A stretch of 64,000 bases of DNA from Verrucomicrobia bacterium CG1_02_43_26. GTDB taxonomy: Bacteria > Verrucomicrobiota > Verrucomicrobiia > Opitutales > CG1-02-43-26. How positions within the stretch are numbered: position 1 is the first letter of the stretch; each line of letters starts with the position of its first letter. The stretch covers positions 61,001 to 125,000 of the forward strand of contig MNWT01000005.1 in NCBI GenBank assembly GCA_001872735.1, written 5' to 3'. The notes beneath the pieces were generated by a model. It had not been told where the DNA came from. It ran no database searches and saw only the letters and a list, made by a program, of their open reading frames with translations. The position numbers and the translations under genes were made by a program. Of this stretch, positions 52,535-61,091 are shown in pieces.

Positions 52535-53467
52535 ATGAACGAATCAAATAAACCAATATCATCTCCAAAAACGCCAGTTTCGCAAAAACCAAAAGGTGGC
52601 GTGGAGGATCTTAAAGCAAATTTAATAAAAATCTCTGATACCCTAAGCCAGATAACAGATAACAGAAAGCTTATCGTAAATGCCTTGAACGTCATTCATG
52701 ATTCAGGTATTGATTTTTCAAAAGTTGATAAAAAGACCAAAGCACTCATTAAAGAACAAATGCTTCAAAGCGGGCACTTTAATGACAAAGAGCTCAAATT
52801 ACTCAATCTCTTCATTGATACCGACCTAAAAGCACCTGCCGGACAGAAACTGGCAGCTGCGGCAAAGGACAATAAGCTTGAGAAGCTAGACCAAACAAGC
52901 AGCAGTGGCTCTAAAATCCCAGGGAGTATTATCTGGGCCGCAATTGCCACCTTACTGACATTGCATGAGCATAATGATAAAAAATTAGTGGACATTCAGA
53001 AACAACTGAAAGCACTGCAAGGCAATATTCATCTATACAATGAGCTTGCGCGCGTATTGAATGAAGCTCTAGCGATGAATGATGGAAAAGGTCCTCAAAC
53101 GGATGCCGAGTGGAGAACCGTTAATGCAAAATTTGTCAAAAACGTACTACACGGACCAGGTGTTAGCAAAGAAGACAGAGTGGCATTTGCTATTTACGCT
53201 AGAAGCCAGGGTTTTAATACAAAGGATCCTAAACACACCGTACATGACAAGGATGCTGAATACCTTTGGAGCGCGGTAGGAAAAGCAGGTTTAACGGGAA
53301 GACTTAACGGCATGCAAAACCAGGCCAAAAAACTAAGTGACGAGGCAAGTGAAGTGAGCACAAGAGCTCAGGACGTTATCACCAAAAACAATGATATCAT
53401 ATCCATTGCTTCTGGATTATCCGGCGGAATGAAAGATCAATCTGGCCAATTCTGGAGTAGGATGTAG
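52535..53467 (+). CDS. T3SS needle-tip candidate (LcrV position, SctA)
   Basis: A 310-residue protein in the slot of lcrV: after the LcrG-like gene and before the SycD/LcrH-like chaperone. The N-terminus is Ser/Pro/Lys-rich and disordered. Residues 25-120 and 150-215 are helical, and the C-terminus (KKLSDEASEVSTRAQDVITK onward) is an amphipathic helix, like the long terminal helices of tip proteins. I see no clear sequence match to LcrV itself, so the call rests on order. A good ribosome site (GAGGAAAG) precedes the ATG. It has its own promoter and terminator. Confidence 0.5.
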   Translation: MNESNKPISSPKTPVSQKPKGGVEDLKANLIKISDTLSQITDNRKLIVNALNVIHDSGIDFSKVDKKTKALIKEQMLQSGHFNDKELKLLNLFIDTDLKAPAGQKLAAAAKDNKLEKLDQTSSSGSKIPGSIIWAAIATLLTLHEHNDKKLVDIQKQLKALQGNIHLYNELARVLNEALAMNDGKGPQTDAEWRTVNAKFVKNVLHGPGVSKEDRVAFAIYARSQGFNTKDPKHTVHDKDAEYLWSAVGKAGLTGRLNGMQNQAKKLSDEASEVSTRAQDVITKNNDIISIASGLSGGMKDQSGQFWSRM

Positions 53468-53502
53468 CTCTAAATGCTCTCAATTTAAAAATAATTCAAA
53501 AC

Positions 53503-53543
53503 AAAAAATGCTCCCCAAAATCGGGAGCATTTTTTGTTTTTTT
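53503..53543 (+). terminator. Strong rho-independent terminator after the tip-protein candidate
   Basis: A perfect 13-bp stem pairs 53503-53515 (six A, then TGCTCCC) with 53523-53535 (GGGAGCA, then six T) around a 7-base loop, followed by more T residues. Confidence 0.85.
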
Positions 53544-53639
53544 ACGCAAAAGCGCTTGAATCAAACGACTATTTGAGCATTTATCCTGCCAATTTTGAGA
53601 TTTTATTAAAAAAACTTTCAAAAAAAATGCCCCGGTCAT

Positions 53640-53667
53640 TTGACAAAGCCCTAAATGCGAGTAAATT
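53640..53667 (+). promoter_or_regulatory. Promoter B of the chaperone-translocator unit
   Basis: TTGACA (53640-53645), 16 bases, TAAATT (53662-53667). It shares TCATTTGACA and AATGCGAGTA with promoter A; the intervening spacer bases differ. It lies downstream of the terminator at 53503. Confidence 0.6.
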
Positions 53668-53736
53668 GTAGTTGTTAGTGAGAGATTAAAACACAAAACA
53701 ATCAATTAAACTGCGAATCCCAAACAAAACTTTATT

Positions 53737-54255
53737 ATGAAAAAAGCAACAAACGAAGAAATCCAAAAGGCAATAGAAGACTTCAACAAAATCGACCCTC
53801 AGGAGTTCTTGATGAATGCCGTGTTACATCAAGTTTCGTTAAAGGATCTTTGCAAATTAAGCGATGAGGAAACGGAAACGCTATATTCAAGCGCTTATAC
53901 CCTTTACAACTATGGCAAGTACCAAGATGCCATCAATATCTTTACGCCGTTGACACACATGAACCTGAAGGAAACAAAATACTGGATGGGTCTCGGCGCA
54001 TGTCACCAAATGCTAAAACAATATGATGATGCACTAAGAGCCTACGCTTTAGTCATTATGCTTGACGTAAATAATATTCAAGCTCCTTTCCACGTGGCCG
54101 AGTGCCATATCGCCAAAGGGGACATCGAGCAAGCAAAGGTTGCTTTAAGCTACATCGTTGACGAGCCATTAGAAAACCTTTCCGATCAAGACAAAGAGGT
54201 TGTTAAACGCGGAAAGTCGTTACTGGAAGTCATTAGCACAAAGGATAATAAATAA
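53737..54255 (+). CDS. T3SS class II chaperone (LcrH/SycD-like)
   Basis: A 172-residue TPR chaperone of the SycD/LcrH/IpgC class for the two translocators. The three TPR-type hairpins are visible: SSAYTLYNYGKYQDAINIFT, YWMGLGACHQMLKQYDDALR (near residues 85-105), VAECHIAKGDIEQAKVAL (near 128-145). It is followed by the two translocator genes, the invariant order lcrH-yopB-yopD. Length is near the family's 160-170 residues. Confidence 0.9.
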   Translation: MKKATNEEIQKAIEDFNKIDPQEFLMNAVLHQVSLKDLCKLSDEETETLYSSAYTLYNYGKYQDAINIFTPLTHMNLKETKYWMGLGACHQMLKQYDDALRAYALVIMLDVNNIQAPFHVAECHIAKGDIEQAKVALSYIVDEPLENLSDQDKEVVKRGKSLLEVISTKDNK

Positions 54256-54285
54256 ATTAATAACCATTTTAACAAATAAAATAAT

Positions 54286-55677
54286 ATGCCAATAAAACCA
54301 ACAAAAACAGATTCCACGCAAAACATCCGAGCGACAAAGGGAGATGAGGCGCAAAAGGTAACTTCTCAAAAGAAGCAATCGGTTGGCCAAACAAATTCAT
54401 TTTCAACAAAAAAAAAGATTGAGCAACCTGCCATAATAACGCAAAAACCGATACTTTCCGTTCCCACCCAGACCGTCAATTTCAACAAATTAGATGACGT
54501 AAAGGAAAAGATGGAAAGGCCTTTGGATAAGAAATATGTCGAATCCGTATTTCAGAATAGCGTGACAACTATGTATCCCGGTTTTCCTCAGGGTAAAGCC
54601 CTAGAGAAGAAGATAGAGGAACTAAGACCGCTTGCACGGGGTATCATGGAAGACGCTTTTTCGGAGAAAAATTTGGAAAGGCTTCCTCAAGAGATGAAAG
54701 CTCATGCAAAGGAAATACAATCTTTCTCCTCTCAGGCCTTTGGAAAATCCAGTGACATGGAAACGATCATGAGCATTATGATCCTGATATCCGAGCTACA
54801 AAGCGCACGTAGCAAAATGAACTTAACCGAAATGAAAAGTCTTTCCGACAAACAGCATGCCGTATTGAAGGAATCTCAAACAGCATTGGTCACCAGTCAG
54901 GAAAGAGCAGGTACTGCAGAGGGTATCTCAAAAGCAAATAACATAGTAGGAATTGTCTTGGGCATTGGGGGACTAGCATTAGCCGCCCTTTCCATTCTTG
55001 CCTTAGGAGTAGCGATTGTGGCATCGTTAGCCGTCACTGGATTGACATTTGGAGCCGCCGCTCCAATACTCATAGCAGTCGTTTGCATAGGAGTTCCATT
55101 AGTTCTGGGCGCCTTGTTTAGTGCCGGATCGCTCGTATTTAACGCTGTTTCGATGGGTGTAGGCCAAGAAAAAGTAAATGAATTTGTAGCAGGTCTTCTG
55201 ACTTCCGTTCTTGGTATCAGTAAAGAAGATGCGGAAAAGGCAGCCCCATGGGTCATTATGGGAGTTCAACTCGGTGGATCGATAGCAGTGTTTCTCATTA
55301 CGATCGCCGGCGCTATAGCCGCATGGATAGCAACTTTGTTTTCATTAGGTTTGGCAGCACCTGTGGGGGCAGCCGCAACCGCACTGGCTTGGATGCAAGG
55401 TGCCGCCATTGTAGGTAGATTCACACAATCCGGAGCAGAGGCTATTACAACTGTTAGTCTAGGCGTTCCTCAAACAGTTTACGCCTACGAAACGTTGCGG
55501 TTCCAATCAGATAGCCTTGGTTTCAAAAAGGTTTCCGAAGAAATAGAAAAACAGGTTCAACATGCACTCAATCGAGCCAAGGAGGCGATTGCCAAAGAGA
55601 ACGAATTTATGAAAATGGTGATCAAGATGGTTGATGACATGAAGAACACCGTTTTAAAAGTACAATCCAACATATAA
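54286..55677 (+). CDS. sctE: T3SS major translocator, YopB/IpaB-like (SctE)
   Basis: A 463-residue hydrophobic pore-forming translocator. Residues 1-110 are Lys/Gln/Thr-rich and probably contain the chaperone-binding and export region. Residues 150-215 are helical. Two hydrophobic regions, at about 218-290 and 321-376, are rich in Ala, Gly, Ile and Leu and could each hold a hairpin of helices (e.g. VLGIGGLALAALSILALGVA). The C-terminus is a long helix. The layout matches YopB/SipB/IpaB, which insert in the host membrane. It lies 30 bases after the SycD-like gene. Confidence 0.85.
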   Translation: MPIKPTKTDSTQNIRATKGDEAQKVTSQKKQSVGQTNSFSTKKKIEQPAIITQKPILSVPTQTVNFNKLDDVKEKMERPLDKKYVESVFQNSVTTMYPGFPQGKALEKKIEELRPLARGIMEDAFSEKNLERLPQEMKAHAKEIQSFSSQAFGKSSDMETIMSIMILISELQSARSKMNLTEMKSLSDKQHAVLKESQTALVTSQERAGTAEGISKANNIVGIVLGIGGLALAALSILALGVAIVASLAVTGLTFGAAAPILIAVVCIGVPLVLGALFSAGSLVFNAVSMGVGQEKVNEFVAGLLTSVLGISKEDAEKAAPWVIMGVQLGGSIAVFLITIAGAIAAWIATLFSLGLAAPVGAAATALAWMQGAAIVGRFTQSGAEAITTVSLGVPQTVYAYETLRFQSDSLGFKKVSEEIEKQVQHALNRAKEAIAKENEFMKMVIKMVDDMKNTVLKVQSNI

Positions 55678-55726
55678 GAGTAACAAAAACCATTTAAACA
55701 ATTAATCAACAATAGAGAGCAATCAT

Positions 55727-57517
55727 ATGTCAAATTCAAATAAAATAAACAAATCGGGCAAACCTTCAGTAACGCGTACCCACGAAAAGACCAAGGTGAA
55801 GGATGTGGACTTACTGAAAAAGGAAAACACTAAAAGAGTTGAGCAAGAGGTTTTAAGAAAAAAGCTGGATGAAAAATCGTCCAACAACGAACGTCCTAGA
55901 CTAGTCAAACCCGCAACAACACATACCGGAGAAGAAGGAACAGAGCAATTTGTGGCTGCTGCTCGCAAAACGCTAAAAACATTGGACAATGTGGCCAAGA
56001 ACCCAGAGCTTCTGGCAGCGGAGAATAAGGCAATTGGCTTAGCAACAGATGCTATCACGAGCATTGAAGACGCTCCTACCGTAGAAGCTAAGGTCACTGC
56101 CGCAAGCAATGCCGCTAAGAAAATTGCGGATACCATTGATCCTCAAAACCCAGATTCTAGACTCACCGGAATACTGGCACTCATGCTGATAATGATGCAG
56201 CTCAGTAGCAAATTTTGGCAACTGGCTCAACAATTAGCAGAATCAGACATTCAAATAATTGTTGCGGGAATTAACAAACAACAGGCTGAAGTAAAAAATC
56301 AAGCCTGGATCACGCTTGCAACAGGTTTAGTCAGTGCTGGATTATCCGTAGCAAGTGCTACCACTTCAGCTGTTATCTCCGCCAAAGCAGGAACCAAGAC
56401 TGCCAAAAATATCTTGACTAAGCCTTCAGATTCTTCGGTGAGCCTAAAGCAGCAATCAATTCAGGGAGCGAAAAACGATCCAACAACTAAGGTTGATCCA
56501 AAATTAGACAACCTGAAAAAAATTGAAACCGATGTTAGAAACAAGATTCCCAAGTATGATGGAACAGAGTTAAATAAATCCAGTACGGAGTGGAACGATG
56601 TTAAAAACAAGCAGGTCGAGATAACGCAGACAAAAACACAAATTGAGAGCAAAGAAAAAGCCATCGAAACTAAAACGAATGAGCTGAAAGAGCTTAAAAA
56701 GGTAAACGCGACTCAAGAGGGCAGTGAATTAAAAGACTTAGACAAGCTAACAGAGCTCGATAATTTACAAAAATCTATCGACACGGACAAGACTGAATTA
56801 ACAAATCTTAAGAATGATTTAAACACGAAAGAAAACAATTTAAAGGAGCTGGAAAATAAGGTTCCCAAGCACAAAGCAGGCGACGCTAAGGTAGATAGCG
56901 AAGAATACAAGGATTGGCAAGACGCTAAAACGGCTCGTCAAGAATACGAAACTGACATCTCAAATCAGGAAAACCTTATTACCAAAAAAGAAACTGAAAT
57001 TGAGAACTTAAAAAAAGAGCTAACAAGCACCACAGATACGAGTAAGCAAAACGAACTGAAGAGTAAAATCGATCTAGCTGAACTTGAGTTGGCCAACCAA
57101 CAATCTGAGCTAGCCAAGCTTCAAAAAGTTGAGCAAGAACCATTAGCTGGTTTCTGGAGCAACTTTAAAACGATCATAAAGGGTGATATGCCTGAAGACC
57201 AAATAAAGGCATTACACCATAATAGCGTAGAGTTCCAGACAAGAATGAATAGCGTACAAATCGCAACACAGATGACGGGGTCTGCTTTCGACTTCTTAAA
57301 GAAGGGCGGTGAAGGAGCAGGTGATGTGTGGAAGTCCGCACAAAAATCCGCAGAGCTGGAGGGGCAAAAGGAAGCGCAGGAAGCTGGATTAAAACACCAG
57401 CACAATGTACAGTTCAGAGATGCCTTTAATGCTAACATTGGTGCATTCAAGCAATCGGCACAAACGATCATCCAAGAGACTTCCAGCACTGTTCGTGAAG
57501 CTGCTCGAAAACTCTAA
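55727..57517 (+). CDS. sctB: T3SS minor translocator, YopD-like (SctB), with large coiled-coil insert
   Basis: A 596-residue protein that is much longer than YopD (about 300). Residues 1-60 are Lys/Ser-rich; residues 75-190 are helical. A hydrophobic span at about 195-220 (LATGLVSAGLSVASATTSAV) may enter the host membrane. Residues 258-470 form a long Lys/Glu-rich coiled coil made of two related units of about 104 residues, beginning NKIPKYDG (272) and NKVPKHKA (376). The C-terminal 125 residues are an amphipathic helical end with a Gln/Met-rich surface like YopD. The insert is absent from known YopD. It ends the translocator operon. Confidence 0.8.
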   Translation: MSNSNKINKSGKPSVTRTHEKTKVKDVDLLKKENTKRVEQEVLRKKLDEKSSNNERPRLVKPATTHTGEEGTEQFVAAARKTLKTLDNVAKNPELLAAENKAIGLATDAITSIEDAPTVEAKVTAASNAAKKIADTIDPQNPDSRLTGILALMLIMMQLSSKFWQLAQQLAESDIQIIVAGINKQQAEVKNQAWITLATGLVSAGLSVASATTSAVISAKAGTKTAKNILTKPSDSSVSLKQQSIQGAKNDPTTKVDPKLDNLKKIETDVRNKIPKYDGTELNKSSTEWNDVKNKQVEITQTKTQIESKEKAIETKTNELKELKKVNATQEGSELKDLDKLTELDNLQKSIDTDKTELTNLKNDLNTKENNLKELENKVPKHKAGDAKVDSEEYKDWQDAKTARQEYETDISNQENLITKKETEIENLKKELTSTTDTSKQNELKSKIDLAELELANQQSELAKLQKVEQEPLAGFWSNFKTIIKGDMPEDQIKALHHNSVEFQTRMNSVQIATQMTGSAFDFLKKGGEGAGDVWKSAQKSAELEGQKEAQEAGLKHQHNVQFRDAFNANIGAFKQSAQTIIQETSSTVREAARKL

Positions 57518-57560
57518 TGAGTCATTAACACATTTTCCGTCACGGAAATAAACCACAAGC

Positions 57561-57598
57561 GCCCCGAGCATGAAATATGGCTTCGGGGCCTTTCTTTT
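57561..57598 (+). terminator. Terminator of the translocator operon
   Basis: GCCCCGA (57561-57567) pairs with TCGGGGC (57583-57589) across a 15-base loop and is followed by a T-rich run (CTTTCTTTT). Confidence 0.7.
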
Positions 57599-57648
57599 GC
57601 ATTCGTTTATAAGTCGCCCAAGAGCCGTAAATTCATACGCCAAACACC

Positions 57649-57678
57649 TTGACAGGGAGCGTGTAAATCCAATAAAAT
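57649..57678 (+). promoter_or_regulatory. Putative promoter of the chaperone-sctC unit
   Basis: TTGACA (57649-57654), an 18-base spacer, TAAAAT (57673-57678), 18 bases before the ATG at 57696. Motif evidence only. It lacks the AATGCGAG spacer of promoters A and B. Confidence 0.5.
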
Positions 57679-57695
57679 CTGACCGTATATACCGC

Positions 57696-58139
57696 ATGCG
57701 CCTAAGCCTCAAACAGATCATAAAAGAACTGTCCGAACTTTATAAGATGGACCCCCCTGAAGCAGACGAATCAGGCCACTACCATGTCCTCTTTGATCGC
57801 CGTTCCGACGTAGAGATCTTCCCTACAGGCCACCGTTCCCTTGTTATAAAAGCAAGCATCAGGGCAATGGAGAATTATCCCGAGCCGAGTGTTTCCTTTT
57901 TAAAAAAAATTCTTCAATGGAACTTCGTGCGTGCCCACGAGCAAGATAGCTCTATCAGCTGGGATCCCGAAGAAGATACGCTTTTCCTCTACCGCCAAAT
58001 CCCGCTCGAAGACCTCAATTTCAATCTATTCCTCGAATATCTGGAAGAATTTTTAAACACACTGGAATTCTGGAACAGTGCTATAGCGGCACAAGGTGAC
58101 TTGCCCACAAGGCCCCCATTCCCCTCGCCTTCCGCCTGA
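57696..58139 (+). CDS. CesT-family T3SS chaperone upstream of sctC
   Basis: A 147-residue class I chaperone starting at 57696 (MRLSLKQIIKELSELYKM). An upstream extension of the frame to 57570 lies over a terminator and promoter and is unlikely to be used. The CesT pattern is seen: an N-terminal helix, then strands HYHVLFDRRSDVEIFPTGHR, helix MENYPEPSVSFLKKI, a strand and a C-terminal helix (NLFLEYLEEFLNTLEFW). The C-terminus has Pro-rich extra residues. Its client is not known; it precedes sctC by 17 bases. Confidence 0.75.
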   Translation: MRLSLKQIIKELSELYKMDPPEADESGHYHVLFDRRSDVEIFPTGHRSLVIKASIRAMENYPEPSVSFLKKILQWNFVRAHEQDSSISWDPEEDTLFLYRQIPLEDLNFNLFLEYLEEFLNTLEFWNSAIAAQGDLPTRPPFPSPSA

Positions 58140-58156
58140 AAATTTATAATAACTTA

Positions 58157-60172
58157 ATGCACCTTAATCTAAAAAAACCTTTTCTCGCTTGTCTTATCGG
58201 CATAATGCCCTTTAGTGGAGCCTTCAGCCAAACAACCACCCTCACGGCAAAGGTCAATGAAACCGGCGTCCCCTGGGAACAACAGCAATACTTTCATTAC
58301 GCCAAGGATGTTGATATTAAATCACTACTGGAATCTTTTGGTGCCATCCAGGGCATCAATGTTGTAATAGATCCCGCGATCACCGGCAAAGTAAACGGAA
58401 AATTTGAAGGCATCTCCCCAGACCAATTCCTGAAACAGATCTCAGACGCTCATAATCTCATCTGGTACTACGATGGCAACATCTTGTATTTCTACCCGGG
58501 CAGCAAAATTGAATCCCGCATCCTGAGCGTCAGCAATTTGGACTCTCAAAAACTTCTAGCAACGTTAAAAAGCCTGAATGTTACCAGCCCACAGTCTTCC
58601 GTTCGTGTTTTTGATGAAGGCGGTGTTGTCTTTGTAAGTGGCCCTCCAGGCTACATAGATCTTTTGGAAAAGCTGGGCAGCCACATCCAGCAGAGAATGG
58701 AGGTCACGTATTGGAGGCAGCCTACGATTAAGATTTTCCCCCTTAAATACGCTTGGGCATACGATGTCTCTTTCGAATCCGGCAGTAATACGATTACAAT
58801 TCCCGGGGTAGCCAGAATGCTCCGCGGCCTTATGGAAACCGGTATGGACGTTGGCCCAAATGTCGTCAGCGGCGATGAAATCAACCCCACGGATGCCGAT
58901 AACACCGGGCATAAGATGAATAAATTAATGGGCAAAGGTCTCATTAAAAGCAACCTTGCCAAAGACATCCAGGCCGGTGAAGTCGCACTCGGTGAAGCGG
59001 CCACTGGCGATTACCCGGACAAGGATAAGAACAACGGGATTGGCCTTATATCTCCTTCCATTATTCAGGCAGATACGCACAACAATTCAATCATCATACG
59101 GGATATTCCTGAAAAAATGTCTCAATACCAGGCCATCATCGACACACTGGACACACCGGTAAAGATCATCGAAATCAGCGCCATGATCGTAGATGTCAAC
59201 AGCGATGATTCTATCGGCTTAGGCAACCAATATTTCAAATTAGACTTCGGCAAAAAAAGCCAGGACAGCATAGCCGTCGCCCCCAATGGCGATACCCCCA
59301 CACCTGCCTCTTCCGGATTCAATTTCGATATCGATATGCGCTCTGTCGTGAACAGTGTAAAGTTCACAACACAGATACAAGCCTTACAGAGAAATGGTCG
59401 CGCTAAAGTCCTCGCCCGCCCAACCGTTCTAACGCTCAATAACCTAGCAGCAACGATTACAAAGCAGCAAACCTTCTATGTTAAGTTACAAGGCGACCGC
59501 CAAGTAGACTTAGTAAACGTTTCCGCAGGCACCACCCTAAACGTCACTCCACGCTACATTGAAGACAAGGGCAAGAAGAAGATTAAATTAATGGTATCCA
59601 TTCAAGACGGTTCCGCAGATGTTTCTAGTAACATAACCGGTAACCCAATTGTCTCCAACGACACCATTAACACTCAAGCCGTTATCATGGAGCAACAGAG
59701 CTTGCTCGTGGGTGGTTATTACCGCCACTCCGAAGGTATCAATGAAGGCGGTGTTCCCATTCTCAAGGAAATCCCATTACTTGGTTTCTTATTTAAAACA
59801 AGAACCAAAACAAAAACGATCATGGAACGCATGTTCCTGATCACACCGCGTGTTGTCGATATTGACAATGAGGGCAATATTGATGTTCAAAAGCAATTCG
59901 ATTACCCGCTCAAACCGATTGGCGAAGGTCCTTATCCTCCTGCTGATGAACAAAAACGCCGCGATGATCAAAAATTCGACAGTCGAATGGAAGTTCGTGA
60001 AGCCCTGCAAACTGCCGGCTTACCTGTTTGGTCTAAAAAAACAAATAAAAAGAAACCCGAGCCAACTGTTGAAACAGACGCAGTAGAGCCCCAACCCGTG
60101 GTTGAGGCCTCTGAGGCTGAACCCGTGGCGAGAAAAAGCCGGTATATCAAAAGAAACGGCCCTAAAAGCTAG
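58157..60172 (+). CDS. sctC: T3SS outer-membrane secretin SctC
   Basis: A 671-residue secretin that forms the outer-membrane ring of the injectisome. A signal peptide covers residues 1-25 (ending GAFSQ). N0/N1-type domains follow (KDVDIKSLLESFGAIQGINV near residues 49-68, LLATLKSLNVTSPQSSVRVF), then the N3-like part. The secretin core shows LARPTVLTLNNLAATI near 417, VSIQDGS, and the conserved VPILKEIPLLGFLFKTRTK near residue 534-552. The C-terminal 100 residues are Lys/Glu/Pro-rich, a possible pilotin-binding or disordered tail. It is flanked by two CesT-type chaperone genes. The start lies 17 bases after the chaperone. Confidence 0.93.
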   Translation: MHLNLKKPFLACLIGIMPFSGAFSQTTTLTAKVNETGVPWEQQQYFHYAKDVDIKSLLESFGAIQGINVVIDPAITGKVNGKFEGISPDQFLKQISDAHNLIWYYDGNILYFYPGSKIESRILSVSNLDSQKLLATLKSLNVTSPQSSVRVFDEGGVVFVSGPPGYIDLLEKLGSHIQQRMEVTYWRQPTIKIFPLKYAWAYDVSFESGSNTITIPGVARMLRGLMETGMDVGPNVVSGDEINPTDADNTGHKMNKLMGKGLIKSNLAKDIQAGEVALGEAATGDYPDKDKNNGIGLISPSIIQADTHNNSIIIRDIPEKMSQYQAIIDTLDTPVKIIEISAMIVDVNSDDSIGLGNQYFKLDFGKKSQDSIAVAPNGDTPTPASSGFNFDIDMRSVVNSVKFTTQIQALQRNGRAKVLARPTVLTLNNLAATITKQQTFYVKLQGDRQVDLVNVSAGTTLNVTPRYIEDKGKKKIKLMVSIQDGSADVSSNITGNPIVSNDTINTQAVIMEQQSLLVGGYYRHSEGINEGGVPILKEIPLLGFLFKTRTKTKTIMERMFLITPRVVDIDNEGNIDVQKQFDYPLKPIGEGPYPPADEQKRRDDQKFDSRMEVREALQTAGLPVWSKKTNKKKPEPTVETDAVEPQPVVEASEAEPVARKSRYIKRNGPKS

Positions 60173-60195
60173 AATAACTTAAAAGAAAAACAACA

Positions 60196-60732
60196 ATGAA
60201 CATTAGAGACATATTATCTGAATTAGGAAAGCAAATGGGGCTAGGCAACCTCAAGCTCGATGAAAACAAAGTATGCCGTTTGATATTCGACAAAAAATTT
60301 ACCGTCGATATTGAAGCAAACGATGACGAAAGTATCGCGCATATTTATTCTGCAGTTTGCATTATCCCTCCCATTGAAAAAGAAGCTTTGTATGAAAAGC
60401 TCCTGGACGCAAATCCATTTGGCCGCGGTACAGGTGGAGCATCCTTCGGCATCGACCTCGAAATGGGTGAAATTTTAATCACACGAACCTTGGTTTTAGA
60501 TAAAACAGACTATCAGGACTTCGTCAACGCCTTAGAATCCTTTGTGAACCACCTAGAAGCTTGGACAGAGAAGATCGACAAACAAGATTATCTGCACGAT
60601 AAGGATAATGGTATTAAGAAACCTAAGACAGATAAATTCGGCAAACCTAAAGAAGAGGAGCCGGAAGAGCACGATAAAAGAGATGATCATAAGCCGCATA
60701 CCGGCCCAGATCATGGCTTCTTAAAGGCGTAG
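60196..60732 (+). CDS. CesT-family T3SS chaperone downstream of sctC
   Basis: A 178-residue class I chaperone. Residues 1-140 fit the CesT fold: helix NIRDILSELGKQMGLGNL, strands CRLIFDKKFTVDIEAND, then IAHIYSAVCIIPPIEKEALY, GASFGIDLEMGEILITRTLV and a helix DFVNALESFVNHLEAWTEKI. Residues 140-178 are an unusual charged, His/Asp/Lys/Pro-rich tail not typical of the family. It lies 24 bases after sctC and closes the unit. The client effector is unknown. Confidence 0.78.
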   Translation: MNIRDILSELGKQMGLGNLKLDENKVCRLIFDKKFTVDIEANDDESIAHIYSAVCIIPPIEKEALYEKLLDANPFGRGTGGASFGIDLEMGEILITRTLVLDKTDYQDFVNALESFVNHLEAWTEKIDKQDYLHDKDNGIKKPKTDKFGKPKEEEPEEHDKRDDHKPHTGPDHGFLKA

Positions 60733-60743
60733 CTGTACTCCTG

Positions 60744-61091
60744 TTACTTCAATTTCTTACCATTTGGCACTGATTTCGTCGGTGCGACCAGTGAGATATG
60801 TTGATTCACATCTTCAAATCCTAAAAGTAGGAATTCGGACACAAACCCAGCTATATTCTTTGTTCCCAAATTAATAGCACCGAGAACCTGCATACCTGGC
60901 AGATCATCAACGGCATATAAATCCGTAATTTGCGCAGAAGTTTGCTTGGTACCGATATGCTCCCCGAAATCGACCCACACCTTATAGGCAGGCTTTCTGG
61001 CTTTCGGAAACACTTCCGCTTTGATAACCGTACCGGAGCGAATATCTACTTTTTCGAATTCATCAAAGGTAATATTAGACTGCATGTTCAT
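60744..61091 (-). CDS. csaA: CsaA-type tRNA-binding/chaperone-like protein
   Basis: A 115-residue OB-fold protein of the CsaA/tRNA-binding family, similar to the C-terminal domain of MetRS. Typical parts are FDEFEKVDIRSGTVIKAEVF near residue 8, KPAYKVWVDFGEHIGTKQTSAQI near residue 30 and LGAINLGTKNIAGFVSEFLLLG near residue 70. CsaA has been linked to protein export and binds tRNA. Translation could begin at residue 1 or at the second Met (MQSN). Its start is one base from the threonine aldolase stop (61092) on the same strand, so the two are co-transcribed. Confidence 0.92.
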   Translation of the reverse strand: MNMQSNITFDEFEKVDIRSGTVIKAEVFPKARKPAYKVWVDFGEHIGTKQTSAQITDLYAVDDLPGMQVLGAINLGTKNIAGFVSEFLLLGFEDVNQHISLVAPTKSVPNGKKLK

